DNA from: Lachnospiraceae bacterium
GTDB taxonomy: Bacteria > Bacillota > Clostridia > Lachnospirales > Lachnospiraceae
Reading direction: 5' to 3'
Assembly: GCA_019423745.1 (NCBI GenBank)
Contig: JAHZAV010000003.1
Span: forward strand, 62,001-126,000
Length of the DNA stretch: 64,000 nt
Below are positions 34,916 to 43,054 of the stretch, one piece after another. The notes under the pieces were generated by a model. It was given only the letters and a program-made list of their open reading frames with translations. It made no database searches and had not been told where the DNA came from. The position numbers and the translations under genes were made by a program. Position 1 is the stretch's first letter; each line of letters begins with the position of its first letter.

Positions 34916-34957
34916 GTAACATTTGTTACGGAAATATTTTATGTATTGCACTATGAT
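34916..34957 (+). promoter_or_regulatory. Crp/Fnr-type dyad and -10 of the superoxide reductase gene
   Basis: GTAAC-ATTT-GTTAC (34916-34929) is a perfect 5+5 dyad with 4-nt centre. A -10 TATGAT lies at 34952-34957, and no -35 hexamer is seen. With a start site about 7 nt after the -10, the dyad centre falls near -41.5, the class II activator position. The Crp/Fnr gene ends at 35616, making it the local candidate activator. Confidence 0.55.
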
Positions 34958-35011
34958 ATAAACATAGCAAATAATGAATACATCAGAACTGACATAAAAG
35001 GAGGATTTATC

Positions 35012-35386
35012 ATGGCTGAATTTTATAAAGACAAAAAAACAAATAATATTTTTCAAAATTTTATTACTTTCGCCAATCAGGATTCAACCCCTGACCTTGA
35101 CAAACTAAATGCTAACACTACTGACGCAGCTACAGAAAAGCATGTTCCTTGTGTAACAATAAATGGGAATAAAATAGATGTTACCGTTGGTTCTGTTCCG
35201 CACCCCATGATGGAAGAACACTATATCGCCGGAATTTATATTGAAACCCGATTAGGCGGACAGTTCCGTGCGCTGAATCCCGGTGACGCACCATCTGCTT
35301 CTTTCATTCTGGCTGAAGGTGATGAATTTGTTGCAGCATATGAATACTGTAACTTGCATGGATTATGGAAAAAATCTGCCGAATAA
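35012..35386 (+). CDS. Superoxide reductase (neelaredoxin type)
   Basis: A 124-residue iron protein reducing superoxide to peroxide without making oxygen, typical of strict anaerobes. The catalytic Fe(His)4Cys ligands are present: EKHVP with H44, VPHP with H64, EEHYI with H70, and YCNLHGLW with C113 and H116. The N-terminal desulforedoxin domain is absent, so it is the single-iron class. The ATG at 35012 has AAAAGGAGG upstream; frames reading further upstream run through the promoter. Rubredoxin, its likely electron donor, follows 63 nt downstream. Confidence 0.92.
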   Translation: MAEFYKDKKTNNIFQNFITFANQDSTPDLDKLNANTTDAATEKHVPCVTINGNKIDVTVGSVPHPMMEEHYIAGIYIETRLGGQFRALNPGDAPSASFILAEGDEFVAAYEYCNLHGLWKKSAE

Positions 35387-35449
35387 TTTATAATAAAAAA
35401 GAGCATAAAAAATCAGCATACAATGATGCTGTTAAAGGAGGAAAAAACA

Positions 35450-35611
35450 ATGAAAAAATATGTTTGTGAACCATGTGGATATGTATATGACCCAGAAGTA
35501 GGTGATCCAGATAACGGAATCGCTGCTGGTACTGCATTTGAAGATCTCCCGGAAGATTGGGTATGTCCTATCTGCGGCATGGGCAAAGAAGTATTTGCAG
35601 AGGAGGAGTAG
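35450..35611 (+). CDS. Rubredoxin
   Basis: A 53-residue electron carrier with an Fe(Cys)4 site: CEPCGY (C6, C9) and CPICG (C39, C42), with the conserved YDPEVGDPDNGI between. It starts at ATG 35450 behind AAAGGAGG. It should pass electrons to the superoxide reductase encoded upstream. The stop codon lies inside a hairpin shared with the convergent regulator gene. Confidence 0.95.
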   Translation: MKKYVCEPCGYVYDPEVGDPDNGIAAGTAFEDLPEDWVCPICGMGKEVFAEEE

Positions 35612-35625
35612 TTTTCTACTCCTCC
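35602..35625. terminator. Convergent hairpin containing both stop codons
   Basis: GGAGGAGTAG (35602-35611) and CTACTCCTCC (35616-35625) form a perfect 10-bp stem with a TTTT loop. Each arm carries the stop codon of one of the two convergent genes. A T-rich stretch follows on the plus strand. Confidence 0.65.
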
Positions 35626-36296
35626 CCTTCCATTATTTTTTGCAGCATTTCAAAAGAAAGAATTCGGATGCTCTGACGGCCATTTCGTTCTATTATGCCG
35701 TTTTCCTGCATCCAGGATAATTCTCTGGAAAGAGAGGGCCTTGTCGTATTAAGATAAACGGCAAGTTCCTCTCTTTTCATTGATGTTACAACTTCCGCTC
35801 TTCCCTCGCTTTTTTCCAGAAGATATCCGGCAATCCTCTGTCTTAAATTTCCGCTTGTCAAAAGATATATTTTTCTTAAATTTTTATCTGCTTCTCCTGC
35901 AAATATTCGGAGCATATTAAAGATAATTCTGCTATGATGTACACAATTCTTTCCACAGGTCCCATAAAAGAAATGTCTGGACACACTTAGCAGCTTTACC
36001 TCTGTCTTTGTTACAGCAAAATAGTCATAAACATCATGTTCCAGAAAAAGATCAATCTCGCCAAATCCCTGTCCTTCCCCAAGATATTCTATAAAATTCT
36101 GTCTTCCCAGAGCATTGACCTGTCCCAAAAGCACTGTGCCCGACAAAATAAAATATAATCTGGACGGCTGGTCTTCTTGTCTGAAAATATAAGTATTCTG
36201 GGCATAGGTCTCTACCTTGGCATTAGAACAGACTATACTCTTTTTTGTCTCTTCCTCGGACAAACCGTGAAATAGCATCAGATTCTCAATCCGCAT
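35616..36296 (-). CDS. Crp/Fnr-family transcriptional regulator
   Basis: A 226-residue regulator with an N-terminal cyclic-nucleotide-type beta barrel (FRQEDQPSRLYFILSGTVLLGQ, about 40-62) and a C-terminal winged helix (MKREELAVYLNTTRPSLSRELSWMQENG, about 175-202). Cysteines at about 25, 116 and 120 (YGTCGKNC) could support a redox or nitrosative sensing role. Start at ATG 36296 with AAGGA 5 nt upstream, overlapping the end of the HAD gene. Convergent with superoxide reductase and rubredoxin; the dyad at 34916 is a candidate binding site. Confidence 0.87.
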   Translation of the reverse strand: MRIENLMLFHGLSEEETKKSIVCSNAKVETYAQNTYIFRQEDQPSRLYFILSGTVLLGQVNALGRQNFIEYLGEGQGFGEIDLFLEHDVYDYFAVTKTEVKLLSVSRHFFYGTCGKNCVHHSRIIFNMLRIFAGEADKNLRKIYLLTSGNLRQRIAGYLLEKSEGRAEVVTSMKREELAVYLNTTRPSLSRELSWMQENGIIERNGRQSIRILSFEMLQKIMEGEE

Positions 36297-36948
36297 GAAC
36301 GTCCTTCTCTCTAATCCATTCAATCACCTGGGAAAGATCATCCAGCGTTGCTGTTACTTTATTCCGGATTTCATCCGACACTTTAGCAATATCGGGAATA
36401 TATATAGCATAGCACTCTGCCGCCATAGCAGCCTGAAGCCCTACTGTGCTATCCTCAAGAACAATACATTCCTTCGGATTTTGTCCTATCTTTGCAGCCG
36501 CTTCCAGGAAGATATCCGGTTTTGGTTTGCTCGCCTGAATCAAATCCCCATAAACAAAGTCTGTGAAATATTCATACACTCCGGCTCGTTTAATAATTGC
36601 TTCCGCTCTCACACGCTCTGTAGACGTGGCGACAACTGCCGGAATATTTTTTCCCTTCAAATATTTCAACAGATCCACTAAACCTTTTTTCACCGGGATC
36701 CCTTCTTTTGTCATTTCCTCAAAATATTCATGCTTTACTCTTCGGGCCCCGTCATAATCCAAATCCTCTCCGAATCTATCCATAAAAACTTTTCTGATAG
36801 CCGCCGGATTTCTTCCCTGAATCTTATCCATCAACTCATCTTGTATATCCAGATGAAGCCTTTCCCCCGCTTTCTTCCAACAAACTGCTGAGAGACGTTC
36901 CGTGTCAAACATGGTTCCGTCCATATCGAATATTACACCTTTAATCAT
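36286..36948 (-). CDS. HAD-superfamily phosphatase / beta-phosphoglucomutase-like
   Basis: A 220-residue HAD hydrolase, subfamily IA. Motif I is FDMDGTMFDTE (residues 7-17) with nucleophile Asp and acid/base Asp; motif II is the Thr/Ser in VVATSTER; Lys is in ASKPKPDIFL, and motif IV in VLEDSTVGLQAA. A helical cap domain lies at about 16-80. Substrate is probably a sugar phosphate. It lies between the sugar cluster and the overlapping Crp/Fnr gene. Confidence 0.85.
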   Translation of the reverse strand: MIKGVIFDMDGTMFDTERLSAVCWKKAGERLHLDIQDELMDKIQGRNPAAIRKVFMDRFGEDLDYDGARRVKHEYFEEMTKEGIPVKKGLVDLLKYLKGKNIPAVVATSTERVRAEAIIKRAGVYEYFTDFVYGDLIQASKPKPDIFLEAAAKIGQNPKECIVLEDSTVGLQAAMAAECYAIYIPDIAKVSDEIRNKVTATLDDLSQVIEWIREKDVHAD

Positions 36949-36978
36949 GCTGTTCCCTCTTTATATCTTTCCCTGACG

Positions 36979-37911
36979 TTATCCGATTTTTTCTATGGTA
37001 ATCTGCGGATAAATCTTCTCCATATCTTCTGGCACAAAGTATCCTGTCTCTTCTCTCATCGCTGCTGCTGCCGATATGGCGCTTGCCTTTTTAAGTGCTT
37101 CTACAGGTGTCTGACCTGCTTCAAATCCAAGAGCAAAACCTGCTATCATGGAATCACCACATCCGACTGTATTTACTGCATTAATCTTTGGCACAACTGC
37201 CCGGAAAACCCCCTCATCACATACGCATAGGGAACCGTCGCTTCCCAGTGAAACGACAACAACTTCTATACCTCTTTCATGTATTTCCTTTGCTGCCTGT
37301 ATCATCTCCTGCATATCATTACAGGGCTTATTTGTCAGCATACGGATCTCATCAATATTGGGCTTAATCATTGTGGGGCACGCTTTAATTCCTTCTTCCA
37401 GCAGCTTGCCGCTTGTATCAAGAATGACCTTTTTCCCTGCTTTTTTTACCGTATCAATCAAGATTGGATATGCCTTTTCATCTAACCCCCGGGGTACACT
37501 ACCAGACATTGCCACTACATCTGCTTTTTTTACAAGCTCTGAAAATTTTTCCACAAAGCCCTGAAATTCTTCTTCCTTCACTGTAAATCCAGGTTCCAAA
37601 AATTCTGTCTGAACTTTATTTTTTTCATCCCAGATATTGATGCAGGAACGGCTCTCCTCTGCAAGATGATAAAATGCACTTTTAATATGAAAATCCTTTA
37701 AAGACTCCTCAATGTATTTCCCTGCATGACCTCCCACAAATCCGGTTGCCACTACTTCTGCACCTGCAATGGCTGATGGCTTGGATACATTCAGTCCTTT
37801 CCCGCCCGGCGTGTAGGCACATTCTTTCATTCGATTCACTTCTCCTACACGAAATTCTTCCACTACATATCGTTTATCGATTGCCGCATTCAGCGTAACT
37901 GTCAGAATCAT
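36979..37911 (-). CDS. PfkB-family 1-phosphofructokinase / tagatose-6-phosphate kinase
   Basis: A 310-residue ribokinase-fold kinase of the FruK/LacC group. Signature 1 is GGKGLNVSKPSAIAGAEVVATGFVGG (about 38-63); the more usual text after GGKG is NVAR. Signature 2 is VNTVGCGDSMIAGF with catalytic Asp (about 246-259). It should phosphorylate a ketose phosphate at the free end. It follows the GatD-like dehydrogenase gene with the ribosome binding site at that gene's stop, and an aldolase of the right type is in the same operon. Tagatose-6-phosphate or a related ketose phosphate is the likely substrate by context. Confidence 0.82.
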   Translation of the reverse strand: MILTVTLNAAIDKRYVVEEFRVGEVNRMKECAYTPGGKGLNVSKPSAIAGAEVVATGFVGGHAGKYIEESLKDFHIKSAFYHLAEESRSCINIWDEKNKVQTEFLEPGFTVKEEEFQGFVEKFSELVKKADVVAMSGSVPRGLDEKAYPILIDTVKKAGKKVILDTSGKLLEEGIKACPTMIKPNIDEIRMLTNKPCNDMQEMIQAAKEIHERGIEVVVVSLGSDGSLCVCDEGVFRAVVPKINAVNTVGCGDSMIAGFALGFEAGQTPVEALKKASAISAAAAMREETGYFVPEDMEKIYPQITIEKIG

Positions 37912-37920
37912 GGTTTCCTC

Positions 37921-38970
37921 CTAATCTTCATTCATAAGCAGAATCTTACCTTGTACAAGCCCTGGTGTCTTATACATCTGGAATGCTTCCTGTGCCTGAC
38001 TCATTGGCATTTTTTTGAAGATAAATCCAGGATCAAATTTCAACTGTCCTGTTGCAAAATAATGGGCGGTAAGCTCCCATTCTTTTCCCGGGAACGGTGA
38101 GCTGTAAGACATCCAGGATCCTGTCAGATAGAACTCTTTTCGATTCATTTTTTCCCACAATGCCGGTGTAAAAGTAATTTCTTTATGAGGTGTTCCAATG
38201 CAGCATACATTTGCCTTATTTGCTGCAACATCAAACGCCATTTTAAGAGTTGGAACTTGGCCAGCTGTCTCAAAGACAAAACCATAACCTTTACCGCCTG
38301 TAATAGCCATTGCTTTATCCATGAAATCCTCTTCTGTTGTATTGATCACATCATCAGCGCCAAGACGTTTCGCAAGCTCTAATCTCTCATCGCTGATATC
38401 AAATACAACTACTTTTTTGGAGCCAAATATTTTTGTCCACTGCATTGTGAACATTCCAATGGTTCCTCCTCCTAAAACCGCTACATATTCTCCACCTTTA
38501 TAGTTGTTTTGAATTACTCCATGCAGCGCAACAGTAGATGGTTCAAACATAGCTCCCTGCTCATAAGAAATAGATTTATCAAATACCACTGCATTTTGCT
38601 CTGGAATAACAACATAATCTGCATTGCTTCCCTGTTGTCTGGAACCAATAAAACTGTAATGTTTGCAAAGGGAAAAGTTTCCATTCTGACAATCATCGCA
38701 TTTCATACATGGTAAAAGCGGCGCCCCTGAAACTCTGTCACCTACTTTTACTTTTGTTACTCCTTCTCCTACTTCTACCACATCTCCTGCAAACTCATGA
38801 CCTAATACAATAGGATAAAAATGCACGCCATTGTGAAGCACGCGGGGAATATCAGATCCACATATACCAGAAGCCTTTACTTTAATCTTTACGGTTCCCG
38901 GCATAACCTGAGGTTCCTCATAATCCATATAACGTACATCTTCATTTGCGCATACAACAGCAGCTTTCAT
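37921..38970 (-). CDS. Zinc-dependent polyol(-phosphate) dehydrogenase, GatD-like
   Basis: A 349-residue medium-chain dehydrogenase. Catalytic zinc: CGSD (about 36), GHE (about 57); structural zinc: CMKCDDCQNGNFSLC. NAD fold: GGGTIGMF. The segments DIPRVLHNGVHFYPIVLGHEF, FIGSRQQGSNADYVV and GSWMSYSSPFPGKEWE resemble E. coli galactitol-1-phosphate 5-dehydrogenase strongly. The ATG at 38970 falls just after the FGGY kinase stop. No galactitol PTS is nearby; an FGGY kinase could make the polyol phosphate instead. The actual substrate is unknown. Confidence 0.85.
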   Translation of the reverse strand: MKAAVVCANEDVRYMDYEEPQVMPGTVKIKVKASGICGSDIPRVLHNGVHFYPIVLGHEFAGDVVEVGEGVTKVKVGDRVSGAPLLPCMKCDDCQNGNFSLCKHYSFIGSRQQGSNADYVVIPEQNAVVFDKSISYEQGAMFEPSTVALHGVIQNNYKGGEYVAVLGGGTIGMFTMQWTKIFGSKKVVVFDISDERLELAKRLGADDVINTTEEDFMDKAMAITGGKGYGFVFETAGQVPTLKMAFDVAANKANVCCIGTPHKEITFTPALWEKMNRKEFYLTGSWMSYSSPFPGKEWELTAHYFATGQLKFDPGFIFKKMPMSQAQEAFQMYKTPGLVQGKILLMNED

Positions 38971-38971
38971 G

Positions 38972-40504
38972 TTATTCTTCACCCTTTCTTTTCATTGTTT
39001 CTTTCAAATCTTCGTATAACTCCAGATAAAGTCTGTAGTTCTTGTCATACACCTCTTTCACTTCTGGATTAGGCGTATGATGTCTCTTAATCACAACTGT
39101 CTTTTTCACAGCCTCTTCAAAATCTTTGTACATACCTACTCCCACACCTGCCAGAATAACGGCTCCCAGTGTAGTTGCTGTATCAGAGGACGGCACGATT
39201 ATTTCTTTTCCTGTCACATCCGCTTTTATTTGTGTCCATAGAAGGGAATTTGCAGAACCTCCCATCGCTCGAAGCTCACTTGCCACAGCGCCTGCTTCCT
39301 TGGCTGTTTCCAGATTATGACGCAGCGAAAAAGCAACGCCCTCCATTGCTGCTCTCACAAAATGGCCCTTTGTCTTGCTGAAATCCAATCCATAGAAAAC
39401 CCCTTTTGCATATGGATCCCAGATCGGAGAGCGTTCTCCTGACATATACGGAAGGAATACCATTCCGTCACTTCCCGCCGGAACTTTACCAGCTATTTCA
39501 TTAAAAAGCTCCAGAGAGCTTTTCCCCGTTTCTTTTCCGATCAACCTTTCGTAGTCTGCAAACTCCTGTTCCATCCAGCGCATAACGCCGCCTCCACCGA
39601 CTGTCCCTCCCTGAAGGATCCACTGATTCGGTGCAGCATGATAGCTAAGAATTAATCTTTCATCTGCTTTGTATGTATCAATACAGATGCTCATTCCGCC
39701 AGCCTGACCGCCTTGCTCCTGAGTTTCTCCTGGATGGATTACACCTGCTCCCAGCGTTCCGCAAGCCGCGTCCAATGCTCCTGCCACAACAGGGATTCCC
39801 GCTACCAGTCCACATTCCCGGGCCGCTTTTTCCGTAACTGTTCCTATAACATCATGGCTGGCATAAATGTCCGGCAGAAAAGATGGATCTACCCCCAATT
39901 CCCGGCACATATCATTATCCCATTCTCCAGTTCTCATTCGAAAACAATGGAGTCCATACCCTTGCGTCAACTCCTGGCTTACTTTTCCTGTCAAACGAAA
40001 ACCAATGAAGCTGTTGGATTGAAGTACTTTGTATGTATGTTTGTAAACCTCCGGAAGGTTTTCTTTATACCAGAGAATTTTAGGAGTCGTGTAGGATGGC
40101 TTAAATGGATTACCGCACACTTCAAAAATCCGGTCTTCACCTACTTGTTTTCCAACTTTCTCACATATATCTGCTGCTCTTGTATCCATCCAAATAGGCG
40201 TATTGGTAAGAACATTTCCTTCTTTGTCAATTGGGATTGCTGACCAGCTCTGTCCGTCGATTCCAATTCCTGCAATTTCTGACGGGTTTACTTTTCCTTT
40301 CTCTAATGCTGCTTTTATAGCAGATGACACAGCTTTCCACCATTCATCCGGGTTCTGTTCCGCCCATCCTGGATGGGGATAATAGACATTATAAGCGCCG
40401 CTTGTACTTGCCTTCACCTGACCTTCTTGGTCGAATATTGCAATTTTACAGGCACTTGTTCCGATATCAATTCCTAATAAATACTGTCCCATAGCACCAC
40501 TCAT
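38972..40504 (-). CDS. FGGY-family carbohydrate kinase (xylulokinase-like)
   Basis: A 510-residue sugar or polyol kinase. N-terminal phosphate loop LLGIDIGTSACKIAIFD; domain-I substrate contact GIGIDGQSWSAIPID and WMDTRAA; second-domain ATP motif MGGSANSLLWTQIKADVTG (about 430). GAAGGA precedes the ATG at 40504; a second ATG 12 nt downstream is possible. It is bracketed by a class II aldolase and a GatD-like dehydrogenase, so a polyol or ketose feeding a galactitol-type route is plausible. FGGY specificity cannot be read reliably from sequence alone. Confidence 0.85.
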   Translation of the reverse strand: MSGAMGQYLLGIDIGTSACKIAIFDQEGQVKASTSGAYNVYYPHPGWAEQNPDEWWKAVSSAIKAALEKGKVNPSEIAGIGIDGQSWSAIPIDKEGNVLTNTPIWMDTRAADICEKVGKQVGEDRIFEVCGNPFKPSYTTPKILWYKENLPEVYKHTYKVLQSNSFIGFRLTGKVSQELTQGYGLHCFRMRTGEWDNDMCRELGVDPSFLPDIYASHDVIGTVTEKAARECGLVAGIPVVAGALDAACGTLGAGVIHPGETQEQGGQAGGMSICIDTYKADERLILSYHAAPNQWILQGGTVGGGGVMRWMEQEFADYERLIGKETGKSSLELFNEIAGKVPAGSDGMVFLPYMSGERSPIWDPYAKGVFYGLDFSKTKGHFVRAAMEGVAFSLRHNLETAKEAGAVASELRAMGGSANSLLWTQIKADVTGKEIIVPSSDTATTLGAVILAGVGVGMYKDFEEAVKKTVVIKRHHTPNPEVKEVYDKNYRLYLELYEDLKETMKRKGEE

Positions 40505-40513
40505 TCTTTCCTT

Positions 40514-41362
40514 CTATGCTTTGCCGTTACATCCGCATACGCACATACGCTCTTTCACAAGTTCCTTTACTGCTTCCATTCCTACTGTTCCAAGTTTTTT
40601 AGGATCAAATGTTTCCGGTTTTTCCTGAAGCAGCTTCTTTCCTGCATCTGTATATGCCACACGGAGTTCTGTTGCAAAATTCACTTTACACATTCCTCGT
40701 CTGACGCATTCCTTTACATCCTCGTCACTAAGTCCAGAAGCCCCATGAAGTACAAGCGGTACAGAAACCAATTCTTTTACTTCGGATACTCTTTCTTTAT
40801 CCAGCACAGGAGTTCCTGCGTAAAATCCATGCGCAGTTCCAATAGCAATTGCAAGAGAGGATACTCCTGTACGCTCTACGAATTCTTTTGCTTCCTGCGG
40901 ATCTGTATTTCCATCCTGTTCCGCCTCCAGATCATCTTCCTTTCCACCTACTTTTCCAAGTTCTGCCTCTACTGGAATACCACATGCTTTTGCCACGTCT
41001 ACAACCTTTTTTGTAAGCTCTACATTGTGCTCAAAATCCTCATGAGAACCGTCAATCATAACAGACGTATATCCTGCTTTAATAGCCTGTACAGCCAGTT
41101 CAAAGCTGCTGCCATGATCCAGGTGCAGACACACCGGAACAGATGCTTTCTTCGCCTCTGCTGCTACCATTGCAAAGTATGTCTCCAGTGTACCGTATTT
41201 TACTGTTGATGGGGTTGTCTGCAGCATAACCGGTGCTTTCAATTCCTCTGCTGCTGCAATAACTGCTTTTACCATTTCCATGTTTTCTACATTGAACGCT
41301 CCAACGGCATATCCGCCCTCTCTAGCGTCTGTCAGCATTTTTTCAGATGTTACTAATGGCAT
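40514..41362 (-). CDS. Class II fructose/tagatose-bisphosphate aldolase (GatY/KbaY-like)
   Basis: A 282-residue zinc aldolase cleaving a ketose 1,6-bisphosphate to DHAP and glyceraldehyde 3-phosphate. Zinc ligands and active site: LHLDHGSSFE (about 80), SVMIDGSHEDFEHNVELTK (about 100-118), EAELGKVGGKEDD (about 134), GTAHGFYAG (His, about 180), LHGASGLS (His, about 208). The ATG at 41362 has AAAGGAG upstream. Length matches GatY/KbaY as well as Fba. Sits between DeoR and FGGY genes. Confidence 0.9.
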   Translation of the reverse strand: MPLVTSEKMLTDAREGGYAVGAFNVENMEMVKAVIAAAEELKAPVMLQTTPSTVKYGTLETYFAMVAAEAKKASVPVCLHLDHGSSFELAVQAIKAGYTSVMIDGSHEDFEHNVELTKKVVDVAKACGIPVEAELGKVGGKEDDLEAEQDGNTDPQEAKEFVERTGVSSLAIAIGTAHGFYAGTPVLDKERVSEVKELVSVPLVLHGASGLSDEDVKECVRRGMCKVNFATELRVAYTDAGKKLLQEKPETFDPKKLGTVGMEAVKELVKERMCVCGCNGKA

Positions 41363-41385
41363 TTTTTCTTCTCCTTTTTCTTTCA

Positions 41386-42153
41386 TTATTTATTTGGAAA
41401 GACACAGTCTATCCTATGCTTTTTTAATTTTTGAAGCCATTTTTCTTCCGGCTTCTTGTCAGTTACAAATTTTGTAATATCGGCCCACTCTGCTACTTTT
41501 GTAAAAGCCGTATTGCCAAGCTTGCTGTGATCAACAGCCAGGATCCGCTCCTTCGCAGAATAGAGCATCTTACGCTTACTGTTAGCATCCTGCTCATCGG
41601 AATCGGTAAATCCGTTTTCCAAATCTACTCCCTTACAGGAAATAATTGCCTTGTCCACATGATAAGAAGAGATTATCTCATCCGTTCGAGGACCTACAAG
41701 GGCAAAAGATTTTTCTCTGGAAACGCCGCCTGTGGAAATGACAGTCCACTCTGGAACATCAAAAAGCTCCACGATTACTTCTACAGAATTTGTAATGACT
41801 GTCAGTTTTTTCTTCTCTTTCAGTGCACGGGCAATATATACATCCGTGGAACTTGCATCCAGCATAATTGCTTCGCCATCTCTTACCATATCAGCAATTA
41901 ACCTTGCAATTTTTTGCTTCTCTGCCACTCTTTGTTTCTTTCGAATGTTGAAGGGAAGGTCAAAGAAACTTTGCTCCTTCAGAACAGCTCCTCCGTAACT
42001 TTTTACTACAAGCCCGTCATTTTCCAATTTTTCCAAATCACGGCGTATCGTTTCTTCAGATACATTATAAGCAGTGCTCAATTCACTGACTACGACTCTT
42101 TTTTCTTCCTGAAGCCTCTCCAGTATATCATTTCGTCTCTCTATCGCCAGCAT
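41386..42153 (-). CDS. DeoR-family transcriptional regulator
   Basis: A 255-residue sugar-phosphate-responsive repressor. N-terminal winged helix ERRNDILERLQEEKRVVVSELSTAYNVSEETIRRDLEKLENDGLV (about 4-48); C-terminal DeoRC sensor with IMLDASSTDVYIARAL, VITNSVEVIVEL and VISTGGVSREKSFALVGPRT. It lies inside the sugar operon after the class II aldolase gene fucA-like and before the class II bisphosphate aldolase, so local control is likely. Tandem TATGTTGTTT repeats upstream of the operon are candidate sites. Confidence 0.9.
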   Translation of the reverse strand: MLAIERRNDILERLQEEKRVVVSELSTAYNVSEETIRRDLEKLENDGLVVKSYGGAVLKEQSFFDLPFNIRKKQRVAEKQKIARLIADMVRDGEAIMLDASSTDVYIARALKEKKKLTVITNSVEVIVELFDVPEWTVISTGGVSREKSFALVGPRTDEIISSYHVDKAIISCKGVDLENGFTDSDEQDANSKRKMLYSAKERILAVDHSKLGNTAFTKVAEWADITKFVTDKKPEEKWLQKLKKHRIDCVFPNK

Positions 42154-42188
42154 TTGATTCCTCTTAATTTTATTCTTTTATTCACAAA

Positions 42189-42875
42189 TTAATCTAATTC
42201 CATCCAATCTGCCGGATGCCTTCCCGTCAATCCATACTGTTTACGCATTCCATAAAGCCTTTTTACCTGCTCTTTATCCAGCACCTTTGGTCCTCCCAGC
42301 ATCATGGACTGATATAGAAGTCTTGCATAAAATTCCAAAGATTCCATTTTATGATATGCACCAAGAAGGCTGTCCCCATAAGTTAAAGCGCCATGATTTT
42401 CCAAAAGTACTGCATCGTAATAGGGAAGATATTCTGATACTGCATCCGGAATTTCCATAGTAGATGGTGTACCATATTTTGCTAAAGGCACTTCACCAAG
42501 ACCCAGCACCGCTTCCGGCATAATCGGCTTTTTCAACGGCATACCACACACAGCAAAAGTTGTCGCATACATCGGATGTGCATGCACTACCGCTTTCACG
42601 TCCTCTCTCTCCTCATAAACTCTCATATGCATTTTGATTTCAGAAGAGGGACGGAAATCTCCATTTGCCTCCAGCACATTTCCTTTTGCATCTACCTTGC
42701 AAATGTACTCCGGCGTCATAAAGCCCTTGCTCACCCCTGTAGGTGTGCACAGGAACTCATTATCACTCAATTTCACAGAAAAATTACCGTCATTAGCCGC
42801 AACCATGCCACGATTGTACACCCTTTTTCCGATTTCGCACATCTCTCTTTTTATATCCATTTCACTTTGCACCAT
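42189..42875 (-). CDS. L-fuculose/L-rhamnulose-phosphate aldolase-like class II aldolase
   Basis: A 228-residue aldolase/adducin-fold enzyme, resembling FucA: cleaves a ketose 1-phosphate to DHAP and an aldehyde such as lactaldehyde. Catalytic Glu lies in PSSEIKMHM (about 78-86), zinc His in VVHAHPMYATTFA and the third His in LLENHGALTYG. Residues 27-33 carry ANDGNFSVK (phosphate loop). The ATG at 42875 has GGAGG 6 nt upstream. In an operon with DeoR, and a rhamnulokinase-like gene 4 kb upstream on the same strand would supply its ketose 1-phosphate. Confidence 0.85.
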   Translation of the reverse strand: MVQSEMDIKREMCEIGKRVYNRGMVAANDGNFSVKLSDNEFLCTPTGVSKGFMTPEYICKVDAKGNVLEANGDFRPSSEIKMHMRVYEEREDVKAVVHAHPMYATTFAVCGMPLKKPIMPEAVLGLGEVPLAKYGTPSTMEIPDAVSEYLPYYDAVLLENHGALTYGDSLLGAYHKMESLEFYARLLYQSMMLGGPKVLDKEQVKRLYGMRKQYGLTGRHPADWMELD

Positions 42876-42913
42876 TATCGCCTCCTTTTTTGTTTTTTGT
42901 ATGTTCTGATTTG

Positions 42914-42970
42914 ATAATATCACATAATCCCTCGCAAATCAAATATTTTATATGTTGTTTTATGTTGTTT
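42914..42970 (-). promoter_or_regulatory. Promoter and tandem operator candidate of the fucA-like/DeoR/aldolase operon
   Basis: On the minus strand TTGATT (42942-42937), 17-nt spacer and TATTAT (42919-42914). Just upstream TATGTTGTTT is repeated exactly in tandem (42951-42960, 42961-42970); direct repeats are common for DeoR-family regulators. Confidence 0.5.
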
Positions 42971-42994
42971 TTTTAACACTTTTGCAAAAAAACC

Positions 42995-43053
42995 CAGGGC
43001 TAAATGCAAATTAGGACGTAACACTTTTAAAAAATGTTACGTCCCAATCTGCA
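42995..43053 (-). repeat. REP-like palindromic element, copy 1
   Basis: Hairpin GGACGTAACA (43014-43023) with TGTTACGTCC (43035-43044), flanked by CAGGGCTAAATGCAAATTA on the left. The left 29 nt match copy 2 at 55815 at 24 positions. It ends 10 nt before the stop of the FGGY gene at 43055, so it may also end that transcript. Confidence 0.7.
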
Positions 43054-43054
43054 C

